From Dehalococcoidia bacterium (lineage in GTDB: Bacteria; Chloroflexota; Dehalococcoidia; Lucifugimonadales; Australimonadaceae), in NCBI GenBank assembly GCA_022449765.1, contig JAKUPZ010000001.1, positions 111,628 to 175,627 of the forward strand: a DNA stretch of 64,000 nt. Direction: 5' to 3'. A program made the translations under genes and the position numbers. Within the stretch, counting starts at the first letter, position 1. Each line of letters opens with the position of its first letter. The notes under the pieces were generated by a model that had not been told where the DNA came from, ran no database searches, and was given only the letters and a program-made list of their open reading frames with translations. This document shows, piece after piece, positions 53,584 through 63,274 of the stretch.

Positions 53584-54789
53584 TCAGGAGTTTCTTCTCA
53601 GCGGCGCGAATAAAAATATAAGCATTCCAGGCGTTGCGATAGCACCTGCTAGCCAGAAAATTGATTTTAGAGAGTCAGTAATTTCTACAACGAAACCCAT
53701 AATTACCACTCCGATAGCAGCGCCTAAAAGGCTACTCAGAAACATTAATCCCACAGTTGATCCTTGTAAGCCCTCAGGAGCAGCGTCCATAGCGGTAGCA
53801 TTGATTACATCTTGACTAGACCATAGGAATAATCCAGCCAATGCAAGGCTTAAGGTTAAAGCAATACCATCGCCCGTCATACCTATCACTAGCATGCTAA
53901 TGCCTATGACGCCCATCGCTGCAACTATAGGTATTCTTCGTCCTATTCGATCAGAAAAATATCCAAGTAAAGGGCCAAGCCCAACTCCTAGAAGCGTCAG
54001 AAGTGAAACATGAAAGCCTACGCCAAAACTATCCATTCCCAGATCTTGAGCGAGATAGACTGGCATAAAATTTAACAATCCAAAATGAGAGAAGGATCTT
54101 GTGAAATTAGCATAGGCTAGGCTTGTGTAAACCGGGTACTTTAAAAGCCCAACAGTATCGATCAATTTAGTTGAACGAGTAGGTACCTCGGGCTCCGGCG
54201 CTTTTGCACCAGCTAAAAGCCAGTAAATAATGCCAGTAATTAATATTGCAGGCATGAAACTGATAAGGGTGTAGAATCGCCAATCATCAGCGAGCCAGGT
54301 TACTAGAATAAAGCCTACTACCAATGGCCCAAGGGCTTCGCCTGCACCGGATCCAGACCCATGAAATGCAATGGCCATGCCTCTTCTGCGGGGGAATCTG
54401 GTGCTAAGCATCGATATTGCAGGTGGGTGCCAGAATGATGCAGCTACACCTCCCAGCGAAGCAAAAGCGACTATAGGCCATAGCCAAGGGGTTCTACCTG
54501 AAAGCATCATAAACAGTGCAGCGAAAAAGAAAGATGCAGGGAGCATTAAATGCCAATAATTACGGAGCCTGTCAGATGCATATCCGACAAAAAAATTAGG
54601 AAATCCTCCTGCAAATTGCCTTATAAGACCAATTACGGTAAGCCCTGCGGCAGTAATTTCGTATTCCTCTACGATTAATGGAAGGAATACTGCAAAGGCA
54701 GCAATGTACCAATGTTTCAATCCATGACCTATAGCAATTGTCGCAATATATGTCGCGCCTGATGTTCTGAAAGAGCTAGGTTGATTCAT
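53584..54789 (-). CDS. MFS transporter
   Basis: About 401 residues with some twelve hydrophobic helices. Motif A copies are VGYASDRLRNYWHLML and LGYFSDRIGRRIPIV. It is similar in organisation to organic-acid MFS carriers. The 32-bp gap to the downstream Ldh-family gene suggests joint transcription and transport of its substrate, by context only. Confidence 0.82.
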   Translation of the reverse strand: MNQPSSFRTSGATYIATIAIGHGLKHWYIAAFAVFLPLIVEEYEITAAGLTVIGLIRQFAGGFPNFFVGYASDRLRNYWHLMLPASFFFAALFMMLSGRTPWLWPIVAFASLGGVAASFWHPPAISMLSTRFPRRRGMAIAFHGSGSGAGEALGPLVVGFILVTWLADDWRFYTLISFMPAILITGIIYWLLAGAKAPEPEVPTRSTKLIDTVGLLKYPVYTSLAYANFTRSFSHFGLLNFMPVYLAQDLGMDSFGVGFHVSLLTLLGVGLGPLLGYFSDRIGRRIPIVAAMGVIGISMLVIGMTGDGIALTLSLALAGLFLWSSQDVINATAMDAAPEGLQGSTVGLMFLSSLLGAAIGVVIMGFVVEITDSLKSIFWLAGAIATPGMLIFLFAPLRRNS

Positions 54790-54861
54790 TGGGGTTTACG
54801 CCTGCAATTGTATTTTTATCGGAATTTACAGGCTAATCATACTCAGATGAACTAAGGGATG

Positions 54862-55596
54862 TCACTTACCAAGTAAGCCTATTGCTTCATTAAGATCCAG
54901 TGTCCCTTTGTATATTGCTGAGCCAATGATAGCTCCCTCGGCTCCAATATTTTGCAGGATATTCAGATGCTCAATATTAGCAATGCCACCTGAAGCTATG
55001 ATGTGGTTATCCCCTTGCTTCGAAGCATGAGTGATTAATTGCTCCAAAGCTTGAAAATTAGGTTCACTTAAAGTGCCGTCGCGCGAGATGTCGGTATAGA
55101 TGAAACGCTTTACTCCAGAAAAAATCATTTGATCAAGGAGTTCTTTTGATGAGATAGCACTTTTACGAGTCCATCCAGATATTGCAACTTTACCGTCTTT
55201 CGCATCAATTCCAACAACCACTTGTTCATTGCCATATTTTGTTAAAGCTTGAGCAATTAATTGAGGGTTTTCTATAGCGGCAGTTCCTAAAACTACTCGA
55301 TCGACATTGTCGTAATTTAAAGCTTCATCAATTTCAGATAGTGTCCGCAGTCCTCCACCCAGTTCTATAGGGATATCTATGGTTAGAGCAATTTTTTTAA
55401 TGGTGTCTTGCTGTTCAGCTGAACCATTTTTAGCGCCATCTAGATCTACTAAATGTAATCTGGAGGCGCCTGCAGTCTCGAAGGATTTTGCAATTGGTAT
55501 TGGGTCATCACTAAAAGTAGTTTGCTTTTCGTAATTGCCTTGAAAAAGCCTCACGACAGCACCAAAACGAAGGTCGATTGCAGGTATAATTTCCAA
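54862..55596 (-). CDS. hisA: HisA, ProFAR isomerase
   Basis: Fourth step of histidine synthesis. It is a half-barrel-repeat TIM barrel with IIPAIDLRFGAVVRLFQGN, LHLVDLDGA, IELGGGLRTLSEIDEAL and YTDISRDGTL. The open frame reaches a TTG at 55626 within hisH. The family start is (M)EIIPAIDL, which corresponds to a TTG at 55596, 1 bp after the hisH stop (244 residues). No good ribosome-binding site is visible before either. Confidence 0.9.
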   Translation of the reverse strand: MEIIPAIDLRFGAVVRLFQGNYEKQTTFSDDPIPIAKSFETAGASRLHLVDLDGAKNGSAEQQDTIKKIALTIDIPIELGGGLRTLSEIDEALNYDNVDRVVLGTAAIENPQLIAQALTKYGNEQVVVGIDAKDGKVAISGWTRKSAISSKELLDQMIFSGVKRFIYTDISRDGTLSEPNFQALEQLITHASKQGDNHIIASGGIANIEHLNILQNIGAEGAIIGSAIYKGTLDLNEAIGLLGK

Positions 55597-55597
55597 A

Positions 55598-56215
55598 CTA
55601 TTTCTGACGCACCATGCTTTCTGCAAAATTTTCGTAAAGCTTTAAGCCGATTGTCCCGCTTTTCTCAGGGTGAAATTGCGTGGCAATGACATTTTCATGC
55701 GCCAAAACACTACAGAATTCCACGCCATATCGAGTTGTACCCTTTAGCCATTTTTTGTCGGTCACTTCGGCGTAATAGGAATGTACGAAATAAAATTGAT
55801 TGCTTGTATCCACATTTTTAAATATAGGATGGGCCCCTATTAGCTCAACGGAGTTCCATCCCATATGAGGGACTTTCCCAACTTGATTAAACCGCTTCAC
55901 TGATCCAGGCACAACGCCTAAGCCCGCGCAGTTACCTTCTTCCGAATGATCTAGCAAAAATTGCAAACCTAGGCAGACGCCTAGAAAAGGATTCCCTGAT
56001 TTAATCCAATCCAAAATAGGATAGATCAATTTGCGCTCTTCAAGGCCTTGAAGAGCACTAGGCAATGACCCTTGGCCAGGGAAAACCAAGGCTGCCGATT
56101 TTTCAATCCCTGATTTATCCGACGCTATAAAAGCTTGTTGGCCAATTTTCTCAAAGGCCTTCTGGACGCTCCTTAGGTTGCCTGCACCGTAATCAATAAT
56201 GGCTATTTCACGCAA
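55598..56215 (-). CDS. hisH: HisH, imidazole glycerol phosphate synthase glutaminase subunit
   Basis: Supplies ammonia to HisF. The 205-residue class I amidotransferase has IIDYGAGNLRSV, oxyanion PGQGSLPSA, nucleophile C81 in GVCLGLQFLL and the H/E pair in TQFHPEKSG. hisF is not in the window. It ends just before the hisA start and begins 1 bp after the PduO-type gene. Confidence 0.95.
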   Translation of the reverse strand: MREIAIIDYGAGNLRSVQKAFEKIGQQAFIASDKSGIEKSAALVFPGQGSLPSALQGLEERKLIYPILDWIKSGNPFLGVCLGLQFLLDHSEEGNCAGLGVVPGSVKRFNQVGKVPHMGWNSVELIGAHPIFKNVDTSNQFYFVHSYYAEVTDKKWLKGTTRYGVEFCSVLAHENVIATQFHPEKSGTIGLKLYENFAESMVRQK

Positions 56216-56216
56216 A

Positions 56217-56795
56217 TTAATCGTTCTCTCCAGTGAGTATTTCGAATGGTAGATTCCTGTCTTCGTACCTTGCCATCATAAAGATCAAGTCTGAAACTCT
56301 ATTCAAATATTTTAGAAGTTCTTGATTTTCGATCATATTTTGATTATTCATTTCTACCACACGCCTTTCGGCTCTACGTATAGTAGACCTAGCTAAGTCG
56401 AATGCTGCTGACGCAGCAGAAGCCCCTGGGATGATAAAGCTGCGTGGCAAAGTTATCTGACGTTCCAGAGAGTCTATGTCATCCTCAATGGACGAAGTCA
56501 TCTTTTCTGTAATTACGCTAAAGTGCTTCAGAAAAGTGTCATATTCACTACGTAGGGTTGCGAGTTCTGCCCCAACGGTAAAGAGCTCTTTTTGTATTCG
56601 TTTAGTGATGTTTTTAAGTAGTGCCTCATTTGAAAGAGCCCGTGCTAATCCTAAGCACGAGACCGCTTCATCAGTGGTTCCATAAGCTTCGGTTTGTAAG
56701 TCGCTTTTGGAGATTCGCCCTCCGTACAAAAGGCCTGTTTTGCCTTCATCACCCTGCTTTGTATATATTTTGAACGAATTGTCTTCGCGTTTCAT
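56217..56795 (-). CDS. PduO-type cob(I)alamin adenosyltransferase
   Basis: Makes adenosylcobalamin from cob(I)alamin and ATP. The 192 residues include the ATP-site YTKQGDEGKTGLLYGG, EAYGTTDEAVSCLGLARAL and the catalytic segment ARSTIRRAERRVVEM. Its product is a cofactor for B12-dependent mutases or reductases that are not in this window. It is the first gene of a short minus-strand group with hisH-hisA, divergent from rpsL. Confidence 0.93.
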   Translation of the reverse strand: MKREDNSFKIYTKQGDEGKTGLLYGGRISKSDLQTEAYGTTDEAVSCLGLARALSNEALLKNITKRIQKELFTVGAELATLRSEYDTFLKHFSVITEKMTSSIEDDIDSLERQITLPRSFIIPGASAASAAFDLARSTIRRAERRVVEMNNQNMIENQELLKYLNRVSDLIFMMARYEDRNLPFEILTGEND

Positions 56796-56884
56796 CTAAT
56801 CCTGCTCATGTTTAAGGTTTTATACCCTAATCATACGATAGGTCCTAAAGGACATTAATGCCATAGAAACAGCTGTAAATTAAA

Positions 56885-56913
56885 TTGACAATAACCTCTA
56901 ATAACTATAGAAT
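56885..56913 (+). promoter_or_regulatory. Promoter of the str/S10 ribosomal operon
   Basis: A perfect TTGACA (56885-56890) and TAGAAT (56908-56913) with a 17-nt spacer form the best sigma-70-like promoter in the window, 58 bp before rpsL. The transcript leader contains a short CGCG/CGCG inverted repeat followed by a six-T run near 56923-56952. Confidence 0.65.
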
Positions 56914-56970
56914 TTAAAAGTTCGCGTTCTGTTGGGCGCGTATTTTTTGTATGAGGCGTAAGCAAAAACA

Positions 56971-57381
56971 ATGCCAACCGTAAATCAATTAGTCCGGCAT
57001 GGACGTAAGAGAGTTACTAAGAAAACAAAGGCTCCTGCTTTGCGTTTTGTTCGTAACACCCTACGTAACCGTATTTACAGAGGCAGCGGAAGCCCTCAGA
57101 AATTGGGGGTTTGCGTTCAGGTTCGTACGGTCACGCCGAAGAAGCCGAACTCAGCTTTGCGGAAAGTTGCTCGTGTTCGCATGACTAATGGGATGGAAGT
57201 GACTGCATATATACCCGGAGAAGGGCACACATTGCAGGAGCACTCAGTAGTATTGATTAGAGGTGGGCGTGTTAAAGACCTTCCTGGCGTGCGTTACCAC
57301 ATTATCAGAGGCGCTTTGGACGCAACTGGAGTCAATGGAAGGAAACGGGGGCGGAGTAAATATGGAACTAAGCGTTCCTAG
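56971..57381 (+). CDS. rpsL: Ribosomal protein S12
   Basis: 30S decoding-centre protein. The 136 residues contain [18 protein letters not shown] and [14 protein letters not shown], the streptomycin-site loops, with wild-type-like residues at both. It is first in the str-S10 operon. Confidence 0.97.
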   Translation: MPTVNQLVRHGRKRVTKKTKAPALRFVRNTLRNRIYRGSGSPQKLGVCVQVRTVTPKKPNSALRKVARVRMTNGMEVTAYIPGEGHTLQEHSVVLIRGGRVKDLPGVRYHIIRGALDATGVNGRKRGRSKYGTKRS

Positions 57382-57391
57382 CTAGCTTGAC

Positions 57392-57414
57392 TCCCGCTTA
57401 CGGGAATGATTTTT
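57392..57414 (+). terminator. Possible attenuator between rpsL and rpsG
   Basis: A 5-bp stem TCCCG/CGGGA with CTTA loop (57392-57405) is followed within 5 nt by a TTTTT run (57410-57414). It lies in the 91-bp gap between two genes that must both be expressed, so it would be partial or regulated. Confidence 0.3.
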
Positions 57415-57472
57415 GGCTCTGTGCATCTAAAGCATGGAGCTTTGTATTTGTAAGGATGAAGGGGAGAACGTA

Positions 57473-57943
57473 GTGTCACGTAGACGTAGAGCAGAGAGGC
57501 GGGTGCCCTTGGCTGACCCGCGCCACAGTAGTGTTCAGCTTTCGAGCTTTATCAACCGTGTGATGTTGAATGGCAAAAAAACAGTTGCGCAGCGTGCTGT
57601 ATACCAGGCGCTAGATCAGGTTGCATCTGAAACCAATCGCGATGCCATGGAAGTTTTTGAGACTGCTCTTCGAAATGTTACACCTACAGTAGAAGTGAAA
57701 CCACGTCGTGTCGGCGGTGCAACCTATCAAGTACCTGTGGAAGTTCCGGAGCGCCGACGCAGCGCGTTAGCTATGCGTTGGTTGATTAGATCTGCAAGAG
57801 CTAGGGGTGGGCAGCCTATGCGCTCCCGATTAGCAGCGGAGATTATTGATGCGTCTCGTGGCCAAGGTGCTGCAGCGCGACGTCGTGAGGAGATGCATCG
57901 CATGGCGGAAGCTAACCGAGCTTTTGTCCACTATCGGTGGTAA
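57473..57943 (+). CDS. rpsG: Ribosomal protein S7
   Basis: Primary 16S-binding protein of the 30S head. It has [41 protein letters not shown] and [22 protein letters not shown]. The frame can be opened from 57434, but GTG at 57473 with GGGGAGAA 4 nt upstream gives 156 residues, the common S7 length, so this start is used. fusA follows 5 bp later. Confidence 0.96.
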   Translation: MSRRRRAERRVPLADPRHSSVQLSSFINRVMLNGKKTVAQRAVYQALDQVASETNRDAMEVFETALRNVTPTVEVKPRRVGGATYQVPVEVPERRRSALAMRWLIRSARARGGQPMRSRLAAEIIDASRGQGAAARRREEMHRMAEANRAFVHYRW

Positions 57944-57948
57944 TTGAA

Positions 57949-60015
57949 ATGGCAGACGTAAGCAAAGTACGTAATATTGGATTTATTGCACACATTGATG
58001 CGGGTAAGACTACCGTAACTGAGCGTGTGCTTTTTTTCACTGGCCGGACTTACAAAATTGGAGAAGTTCATGACGGCACTGCAGTCATGGATTGGATGGC
58101 CCAAGAGCGCGAACGGGGAATAACTATTACCTCGGCAGCTACCCGTGCTGAATGGAAGGGATACCAGATTAATATTATTGATACTCCAGGGCACGTTGAT
58201 TTTACTGCTGAAGTAGAACGAAGCCTTCGAGTGCTTGATGGTGGAGTGGTAGTTTTTGATGCTGTCGCAGGAGTTCAGCCACAGTCAGAAACGGTTTGGC
58301 GTCAGGCGGATCGTTATAAAGTACCTCGTATTTCATTTGTTAATAAAATGGATCGGATGGGCGCAGATTTCGAGAAGACAATGGATTCTATACGCCAAAG
58401 ATTAAGCGCTATTCCTATTCCAGTACAGTATCCAATTGGTGCAGAGGATCAATTTGAAGGCGTTGTTGACCTGGTTAATGAGACCGCTTGGTTTTTTGAT
58501 AAATCTGGTGCTCCTGGTGAACTCAATGAAGGTGAAATACCTTCAAATCTTTTAGGGAAAATCGCTGAAGTTCGGGCACAAATGATAGAACTTGTTGCTG
58601 AGAATGATGAAGCAGTTATGGATCAGTTTTTGACAGGAGAGACACCGTCGCCTGAGGAACTGAAAGCTGCTCTTAGGCGAATAGCCATTTCTAACCTTGC
58701 TGTTCCAGTAGTATGCGGATCTGCTTTGCAGAGCCTTGGTGTCCAGCTAGTCCTTGATGCTGTTTTAGATTATTTACCCTCGCCTTTAGATGTCCCCGCT
58801 ATTATTGGAACGCTCCCCGATAGCGAAGAGGAAATTGAACGAAAAGTTGACGAAAGTGAGCCGTTTTCAGCATTGGCATTTAAGATAGTCACTGATCCAT
58901 ATGCGGGTCGTTTGGTCTATTTCCGAGTTTACTCAGGCTCAATGAAAGCAGGCTCCAGTGTTTATAACGCCACCAAGGGCGTTAAAGAACGTATGGGCCG
59001 CATCCTCTTTATGCACGCGAATCACCGCGAAGATTCTGATAGCATTTCGGTTGGAGAAATCGGCGCAGCGGTTGGACTGAAGAACACATTTACCGGTGAA
59101 ACGATATGTGATGAGAAACAGCCTATTGTCTTGGAAACTATTCGATTTGCAGAACCTGTAATATCGGTTGCTATAGAGCCAGCAACGAGAGCAGAACAGG
59201 ATAAACTTACTGATTCGCTGCTTAAACTGGCCGAAGAAGACCCTACATTCAGAGTTAAATATGATCAAGAAACTGGTCAAACAATTATGTCTGGCATGGG
59301 GGAATTACATCTAGAGATATTGGTAGATCGTTTACGTCGTGAATTTAATGTAGAGGCTGCCGTTGGAAGGCCTCAGGTTGCCTACCGAGAGGCGATCACT
59401 AAGCCAGCTAGTGCGCAAGGTAAATTTATTCGACAGACCGGTGGTCGTGGACAGTTTGGTGATTGTACTTTAGAGATAACACCTAGAGAGCCTGGGACCG
59501 GGTTTAAGTTCAATAATAAGATTGTGGGTGGGGCAATTCCCAGAGAATATATCCCTGCAGTGGGTAAAGGAGCGGAAGAGGCTCTGAGTACTGGAGTAGT
59601 TGCTGGGTATCCTGTCATGGACGTCGAAGTATCCGTAGTAGATGGTTCTTTCCACCCGGTTGATTCTTCAGAAATGGCTTTTAAAATTGCGGGCTCGATG
59701 GCTTTGAAAGAAGCACTCAGGAAGGCTGGGAGCATATTGCTTGAGCCTGTAATGGCTGTGCAGATAGTTACTCCAGGTGACTACTTAGGTGAGATTCTGG
59801 GTGATTTAAATGGTCGTCGTGGTCGGATTAAATCGATGGAAGCCCAAGGTGATATTCAGGCGGTTGATGCTGATGCACCTCTTGTAGAAATGTTTGGATA
59901 TGCTACTGACCTAAGATCTGCAAGCCAAGGTCGAGCAAGCTATTCTATGGAATTTGGAAGATATGAAAAAGCACCAGAGTCAGCAGTGCAAGCAATTGTC
60001 GCTCGTGGAGCTTAA
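57949..60015 (+). CDS. fusA: Elongation factor G
   Basis: Translocation GTPase. It has [23 protein letters not shown], the effector [30 protein letters not shown] and [10 protein letters not shown]. Domain IV follows, with [16 protein letters not shown]. The longest frame starts at a GTG (57937) overlapping rpsG; the ATG at 57949 (MADVSKVRN) fits the family, giving 688 residues. No tuf gene follows. Confidence 0.96.
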   Translation: MADVSKVRNIGFIAHIDAGKTTVTERVLFFTGRTYKIGEVHDGTAVMDWMAQERERGITITSAATRAEWKGYQINIIDTPGHVDFTAEVERSLRVLDGGVVVFDAVAGVQPQSETVWRQADRYKVPRISFVNKMDRMGADFEKTMDSIRQRLSAIPIPVQYPIGAEDQFEGVVDLVNETAWFFDKSGAPGELNEGEIPSNLLGKIAEVRAQMIELVAENDEAVMDQFLTGETPSPEELKAALRRIAISNLAVPVVCGSALQSLGVQLVLDAVLDYLPSPLDVPAIIGTLPDSEEEIERKVDESEPFSALAFKIVTDPYAGRLVYFRVYSGSMKAGSSVYNATKGVKERMGRILFMHANHREDSDSISVGEIGAAVGLKNTFTGETICDEKQPIVLETIRFAEPVISVAIEPATRAEQDKLTDSLLKLAEEDPTFRVKYDQETGQTIMSGMGELHLEILVDRLRREFNVEAAVGRPQVAYREAITKPASAQGKFIRQTGGRGQFGDCTLEITPREPGTGFKFNNKIVGGAIPREYIPAVGKGAEEALSTGVVAGYPVMDVEVSVVDGSFHPVDSSEMAFKIAGSMALKEALRKAGSILLEPVMAVQIVTPGDYLGEILGDLNGRRGRIKSMEAQGDIQAVDADAPLVEMFGYATDLRSASQGRASYSMEFGRYEKAPESAVQAIVARGA

Positions 60016-60035
60016 GAACGAATAGGGAGAAAGCA

Positions 60036-60392
60036 GTGGTTGAGCAATCAGCGAAAGCAAAAACTTCAAATGCGCAAAATCTAGTACCGAGTCAAAAGGT
60101 TCGTATTATTCTTCGTGCTTTTGATCATAAACTGTTGGATCAATCATCCGTACAGATAGTCGAAGCTGCTGAACGTACAGGGGCTGCAGTTGCTGGCCCC
60201 GTTCCTATGCCAACCAGAATCAAGCGATTTTGCGTTATTCGCTCGCCTCACGTTGACAAAGATTCACGTGAGCATTTTGAGCTCCGTACGCATAAACGTC
60301 TCGTAGATATACTTGAGCCTAATTCCAAAACAGTTGATGCATTAACTCGCTTGCAGATGCCTGCAGGCGTTGATATTTCGATAAAGTTGTAG
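60036..60392 (+). CDS. rpsJ: Ribosomal protein S10
   Basis: 30S protein and NusG/antitermination partner. It has [52 protein letters not shown] and [10 protein letters not shown]. The start is GTG with AGGGAG 5 nt upstream. An N-terminal extension of about 18 residues ([19 protein letters not shown]) makes it 118 rather than about 103 residues. Confidence 0.95.
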   Translation: MVEQSAKAKTSNAQNLVPSQKVRIILRAFDHKLLDQSSVQIVEAAERTGAAVAGPVPMPTRIKRFCVIRSPHVDKDSREHFELRTHKRLVDILEPNSKTVDALTRLQMPAGVDISIKL

Positions 60393-60396
60393 GGTT

Positions 60397-61209
60397 ATGA
60401 TTGAAGGATTACTAGGTAAAAAAATAGGAATGACACATCTTTTCGCTTCTGAAGCGAAGGTTGTCCCTGTGACTGTGCTCGAAGTTGGTCCTTGCGTTGT
60501 TACGCAGGTCAGGACTCAGGCACGTGATGGCTATGAAGCAGTCCAGTTGGGTTACGGGAACGCAAAGCTTTTAAACAAACCTGCTTTAGGGCACTTATCT
60601 AAGGCTGAATCTCGTTCACGTCATTTAAGAGAATTCAAAGCGGATGATACTTCAGGTCTTGAAGTAGGACAGGAATTTACAGTTTCGCAATTCCAGCCTG
60701 GAGACCTTGTTGATGTTGTTTCGACCACAAAAGGCCGTGGCTTTCAAGGCGGTATGCGCCGTTGGGGATTCAAAGGTGGTAAGGCGACGCATGGACAGGG
60801 CGACCGAGGTAGGGCAGTGGGTTCCATTGGTGCCGGTACTGATCCAGGTAGAGTTTTAAAAGGCAAGAAAATGCCCGGGCACATGGGCGATAAACGAAAG
60901 ACAATAAAAAGGCTCAGAGTTGAATTGGTAGATACAGATCGTAACTTACTGATGGTAAGAGGGCCTGTCCCGGGTTCCAGAAATACCATGGTTATGGTGC
61001 GTTACGCTCATGGAGCGCCGATAGCTGACCGTGTTCTAGCAGAAGAAATTGTACAAAATGACGAGCCCGTTGAAATCCTAGAGGCAGTAGAAGAAGAAAC
61101 GCCTGAAGCTGCAGTTGCGGAAGAGTCTGCTGCGACAGAGGCAGTAGAAGAAGAAACGCCTGAAGCTGCAGTTGCTGATGAACCTAGTGAAGAAAAGGAG
61201 GCCAACTGA
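60397..61209 (+). CDS. rplC: Ribosomal protein L3 with acidic repeated C-terminal tail
   Basis: 50S assembly protein. Typical motifs are LLGKKIGMTHLF, GRGFQGGMRRWGFKGGKATHGQGD and KGKKMPGHMG. The 270 residues exceed the usual 205-220. After a normal core, the last 50 or so residues are Glu/Ala-rich and contain the unit EAVEEETPEAAVA twice, encoded by a 38-bp perfect direct repeat. The stop overlaps the rplD start (TGATG). Confidence 0.95.
   Translation: MIEGLLGKKIGMTHLFASEAKVVPVTVLEVGPCVVTQVRTQARDGYEAVQLGYGNAKLLNKPALGHLSKAESRSRHLREFKADDTSGLEVGQEFTVSQFQPGDLVDVVSTTKGRGFQGGMRRWGFKGGKATHGQGDRGRAVGSIGAGTDPGRVLKGKKMPGHMGDKRKTIKRLRVELVDTDRNLLMVRGPVPGSRNTMVMVRYAHGAPIADRVLAEEIVQNDEPVEILEAVEEETPEAAVAEESAATEAVEEETPEAAVADEPSEEKEAN
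61081..61175 (+). repeat. 38-bp perfect direct repeat inside the rplC 3' end
   Basis: Two identical 38-base copies occupy 61081-61118 and 61138-61175, with a 57-bp period (19 codons). They encode the acidic unit EAVEEETPEAAV twice in the same frame, consistent with a recent in-frame duplication. Confidence 0.9.
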
Positions 61210-61859
61210 TGCTATTGCCACAGTATGACCTCACTGGTAATAAGACAGGTCAGCTAGAAGTTAGTGACACTGTTTTTGGGGTATCGGAAAATCCTGAATT
61301 ATTACATCAAGCTATGGTGTTTTATGCCGCGAACCAGCGACAAGGGACAAGTAATACCCTGACACGCGGAGCGGTTCATGGCACAACCCGTAAGCCGTTT
61401 GCGCAAAAAGGTACCGGTCGGGCACGACAAGGTTCTTGGAGGTCTCCTCATCACCGAGGTGGAGGCGTGGCCTTTGGACCATCTCCTCGCTCGTATCGTA
61501 AGAGAATGCCTAAGCAGATGCGCCGCCAAGCTATTCGAGTTGCGCTTTCAGGGAAAGTATCAAGTGAAAGACTTTTTGTGATTGAAGGGCTCGATACTAT
61601 TGAACAAAAAACAAAAGCTATGTCTGATGCACTGACTGGACTAGGAGTTTCAGGTTCAGTGCTAGTAGTAACTGGGCAATCTTCTAATGCGAATCGAACC
61701 GTGCGCAACCTGCCTCGTGTGAAGGCTGTTTCAGCGGAGCTTGTAAACGTTCTTGATTTATTGAGATTCCAGTCCGTACTAGTAAGTCCGGAGGCGGTTA
61801 AGGCAGTTGATACTCTGTGGTCAGACTTAAGACGTGTTCGTAAGGAGGCTGCTGCCTGA
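61209..61859 (+). CDS. rplD: Ribosomal protein L4
   Basis: 50S protein lining the exit tunnel. It has QGTSNTLTRGAVHGTTRKPFAQKGTGRARQGSWRSPHHRGGGVAFGP, the conserved tunnel loop. The 216 residues are normal. Start and stop both overlap neighbours by one base (TGATG). Confidence 0.96.
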   Translation: MLLPQYDLTGNKTGQLEVSDTVFGVSENPELLHQAMVFYAANQRQGTSNTLTRGAVHGTTRKPFAQKGTGRARQGSWRSPHHRGGGVAFGPSPRSYRKRMPKQMRRQAIRVALSGKVSSERLFVIEGLDTIEQKTKAMSDALTGLGVSGSVLVVTGQSSNANRTVRNLPRVKAVSAELVNVLDLLRFQSVLVSPEAVKAVDTLWSDLRRVRKEAAA

Positions 61860-62146
61860 TGCATGTTTTCCAAGTTTTAAAGAGGCCTATAATTACTGAG
61901 AAATCCACAGTCTTACAAGAACAGAACAAATATGTTTTTGAGATTATGCCTCGTGCAAATAAAACGCAGGTTCGTGAAGCTGTGGAGCGGGCGTTTGAAG
62001 TGAGCGTAACAAATGTGAATATTGTTATGAATGCCGGTGAGAATCGCCGTCTTCGTAATGGCCGATGGTTGAGAACGTCAGCAACAAAAAAAGCTATTGT
62101 CACTGTCGCTCCTGGGCAGACAATCCAATTGTTTGAGGGAGCGTAG
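61859..62146 (+). CDS. rplW: Ribosomal protein L23
   Basis: 50S exit-site protein that docks trigger factor and SRP. The 95 residues show LKRPIITEKSTVLQEQNKYVFEI and a NVNIVMNAGENRRLRNGRW loop. It is in the expected rplD-rplW-rplB order. Confidence 0.95.
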   Translation: MHVFQVLKRPIITEKSTVLQEQNKYVFEIMPRANKTQVREAVERAFEVSVTNVNIVMNAGENRRLRNGRWLRTSATKKAIVTVAPGQTIQLFEGA

Positions 62147-62148
62147 AG

Positions 62149-62985
62149 ATGCCTTTAAAACGCTTAAAACCAACTAGTCCGGGCGTTAGAGCTGCTGTTC
62201 GTCCTGATTTTGCTGAAATTACACGGCGATCACCTCATAAGCCTCTTACCAAGGGAATTAGTAAATCCGGCGGTAGAAACGTAAGAGGGAAAATGACTGT
62301 TCGCCATCGAGGTGGCGGTGCGAAAAGGACTTGGCGGGATATAGATTTCAAACGCGATAAGATCGGAATACCTTGCCGAGTTGAATCTATTGAATATGAT
62401 CCTAACCGCTCTGCAAGGATTGCGCTCTTACTGTATGCAGACGGCGCAAGGCGCTACATTTTGGCTCCAAATGGAGTAAAAGTGAACGATGCACTGATGT
62501 CGGGGCCTGATGCAGATGTACGCCCAGGAAATTCAATGAAGCTGGTTGACATGCCTCTGGGCACAACTGTGCACAATATAGAATTTCAGCCGGGTAAAGG
62601 TGGTCAAATTTGTCGAGGAGCTGGAACTTCAGCCGCTTACCAGGCTTTAAGCGATGATAAGCGATTTGCTACGCTTCGGCTTCCTTCAGGGCAAACACGT
62701 CGAGTACCTAGCGCAGCTTCAGCAACTATAGGGCAAGTGGGATTTCCCGAGCATAAGAATACTAAATTAGGTAAAGCTGGCCGTGCGCGACATTTAGGTA
62801 GGAGACCTCAAGTAAGAGGTTCGGCTATGAATCCTAACGATCATCCTCATGGTGGTGGTGAAGGACGCGCTGGTGTGGGAATGAAGCATCCTAAGACACC
62901 TTGGGGTAAACCGGCATTAGGTCCCAAAACACGTCGTCGTTTTCATACGGATGTATTTGTTGTTCGTGATAGGAGGAAGCGCTAG
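62149..62985 (+). CDS. rplB: Ribosomal protein L2
   Basis: 50S protein next to the peptidyl-transferase centre. The 278 residues carry RHRGGGAKRTWRDIDFKRDK, LRLPSGQTRRV and the C-terminal NPNDHPHGGGEGRAG with the conserved histidine. Confidence 0.97.
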   Translation: MPLKRLKPTSPGVRAAVRPDFAEITRRSPHKPLTKGISKSGGRNVRGKMTVRHRGGGAKRTWRDIDFKRDKIGIPCRVESIEYDPNRSARIALLLYADGARRYILAPNGVKVNDALMSGPDADVRPGNSMKLVDMPLGTTVHNIEFQPGKGGQICRGAGTSAAYQALSDDKRFATLRLPSGQTRRVPSAASATIGQVGFPEHKNTKLGKAGRARHLGRRPQVRGSAMNPNDHPHGGGEGRAGVGMKHPKTPWGKPALGPKTRRRFHTDVFVVRDRRKR

Positions 62986-63273
62986 ATGTCCCGCTCTATT
63001 AAAAAAGGTCCTTATGTGCATCCTAAATTGGCGAAGAAAGTAACTCGCGCTCAGGGGTCGGATGCCAAAATTGTTATAAAAACTTGGTCGCGGGCATCTA
63101 CAATAATGCCTCAGATGTTAGGAATGACTATTGCCGTCCATGACGGTAGGCGTCATATTCCAGTATTCATAACGGAGAACATGGTGGGTCATAAGCTAGG
63201 AGAATTTGCTCCTACACGGACTTTTCGAGGCCATATTTCTAAATCTGAAAGACAATCTTCGGTGAGGCGTTAA
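62986..63273 (+). CDS. rpsS: Ribosomal protein S19
   Basis: 30S head protein. The 95 residues contain [66 protein letters not shown], all diagnostic. It immediately abuts rplB. Confidence 0.97.
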   Translation: MSRSIKKGPYVHPKLAKKVTRAQGSDAKIVIKTWSRASTIMPQMLGMTIAVHDGRRHIPVFITENMVGHKLGEFAPTRTFRGHISKSERQSSVRR

Positions 63274-63274
63274 T

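Noticed and set aside
54790..54861. Imperfect GCCTG/CAGGC stem in the gap between hisA and the MFS gene
   Set aside because: The stem is interrupted, has a long loop and no T-run, so neither terminator nor riboswitch can be supported.
61008..61873. Several long minus-strand open frames opposite rplC and rplD
   Set aside because: They lie antisense to ribosomal protein genes with clear motifs, lack ribosome-binding sites and encode low-complexity peptides.
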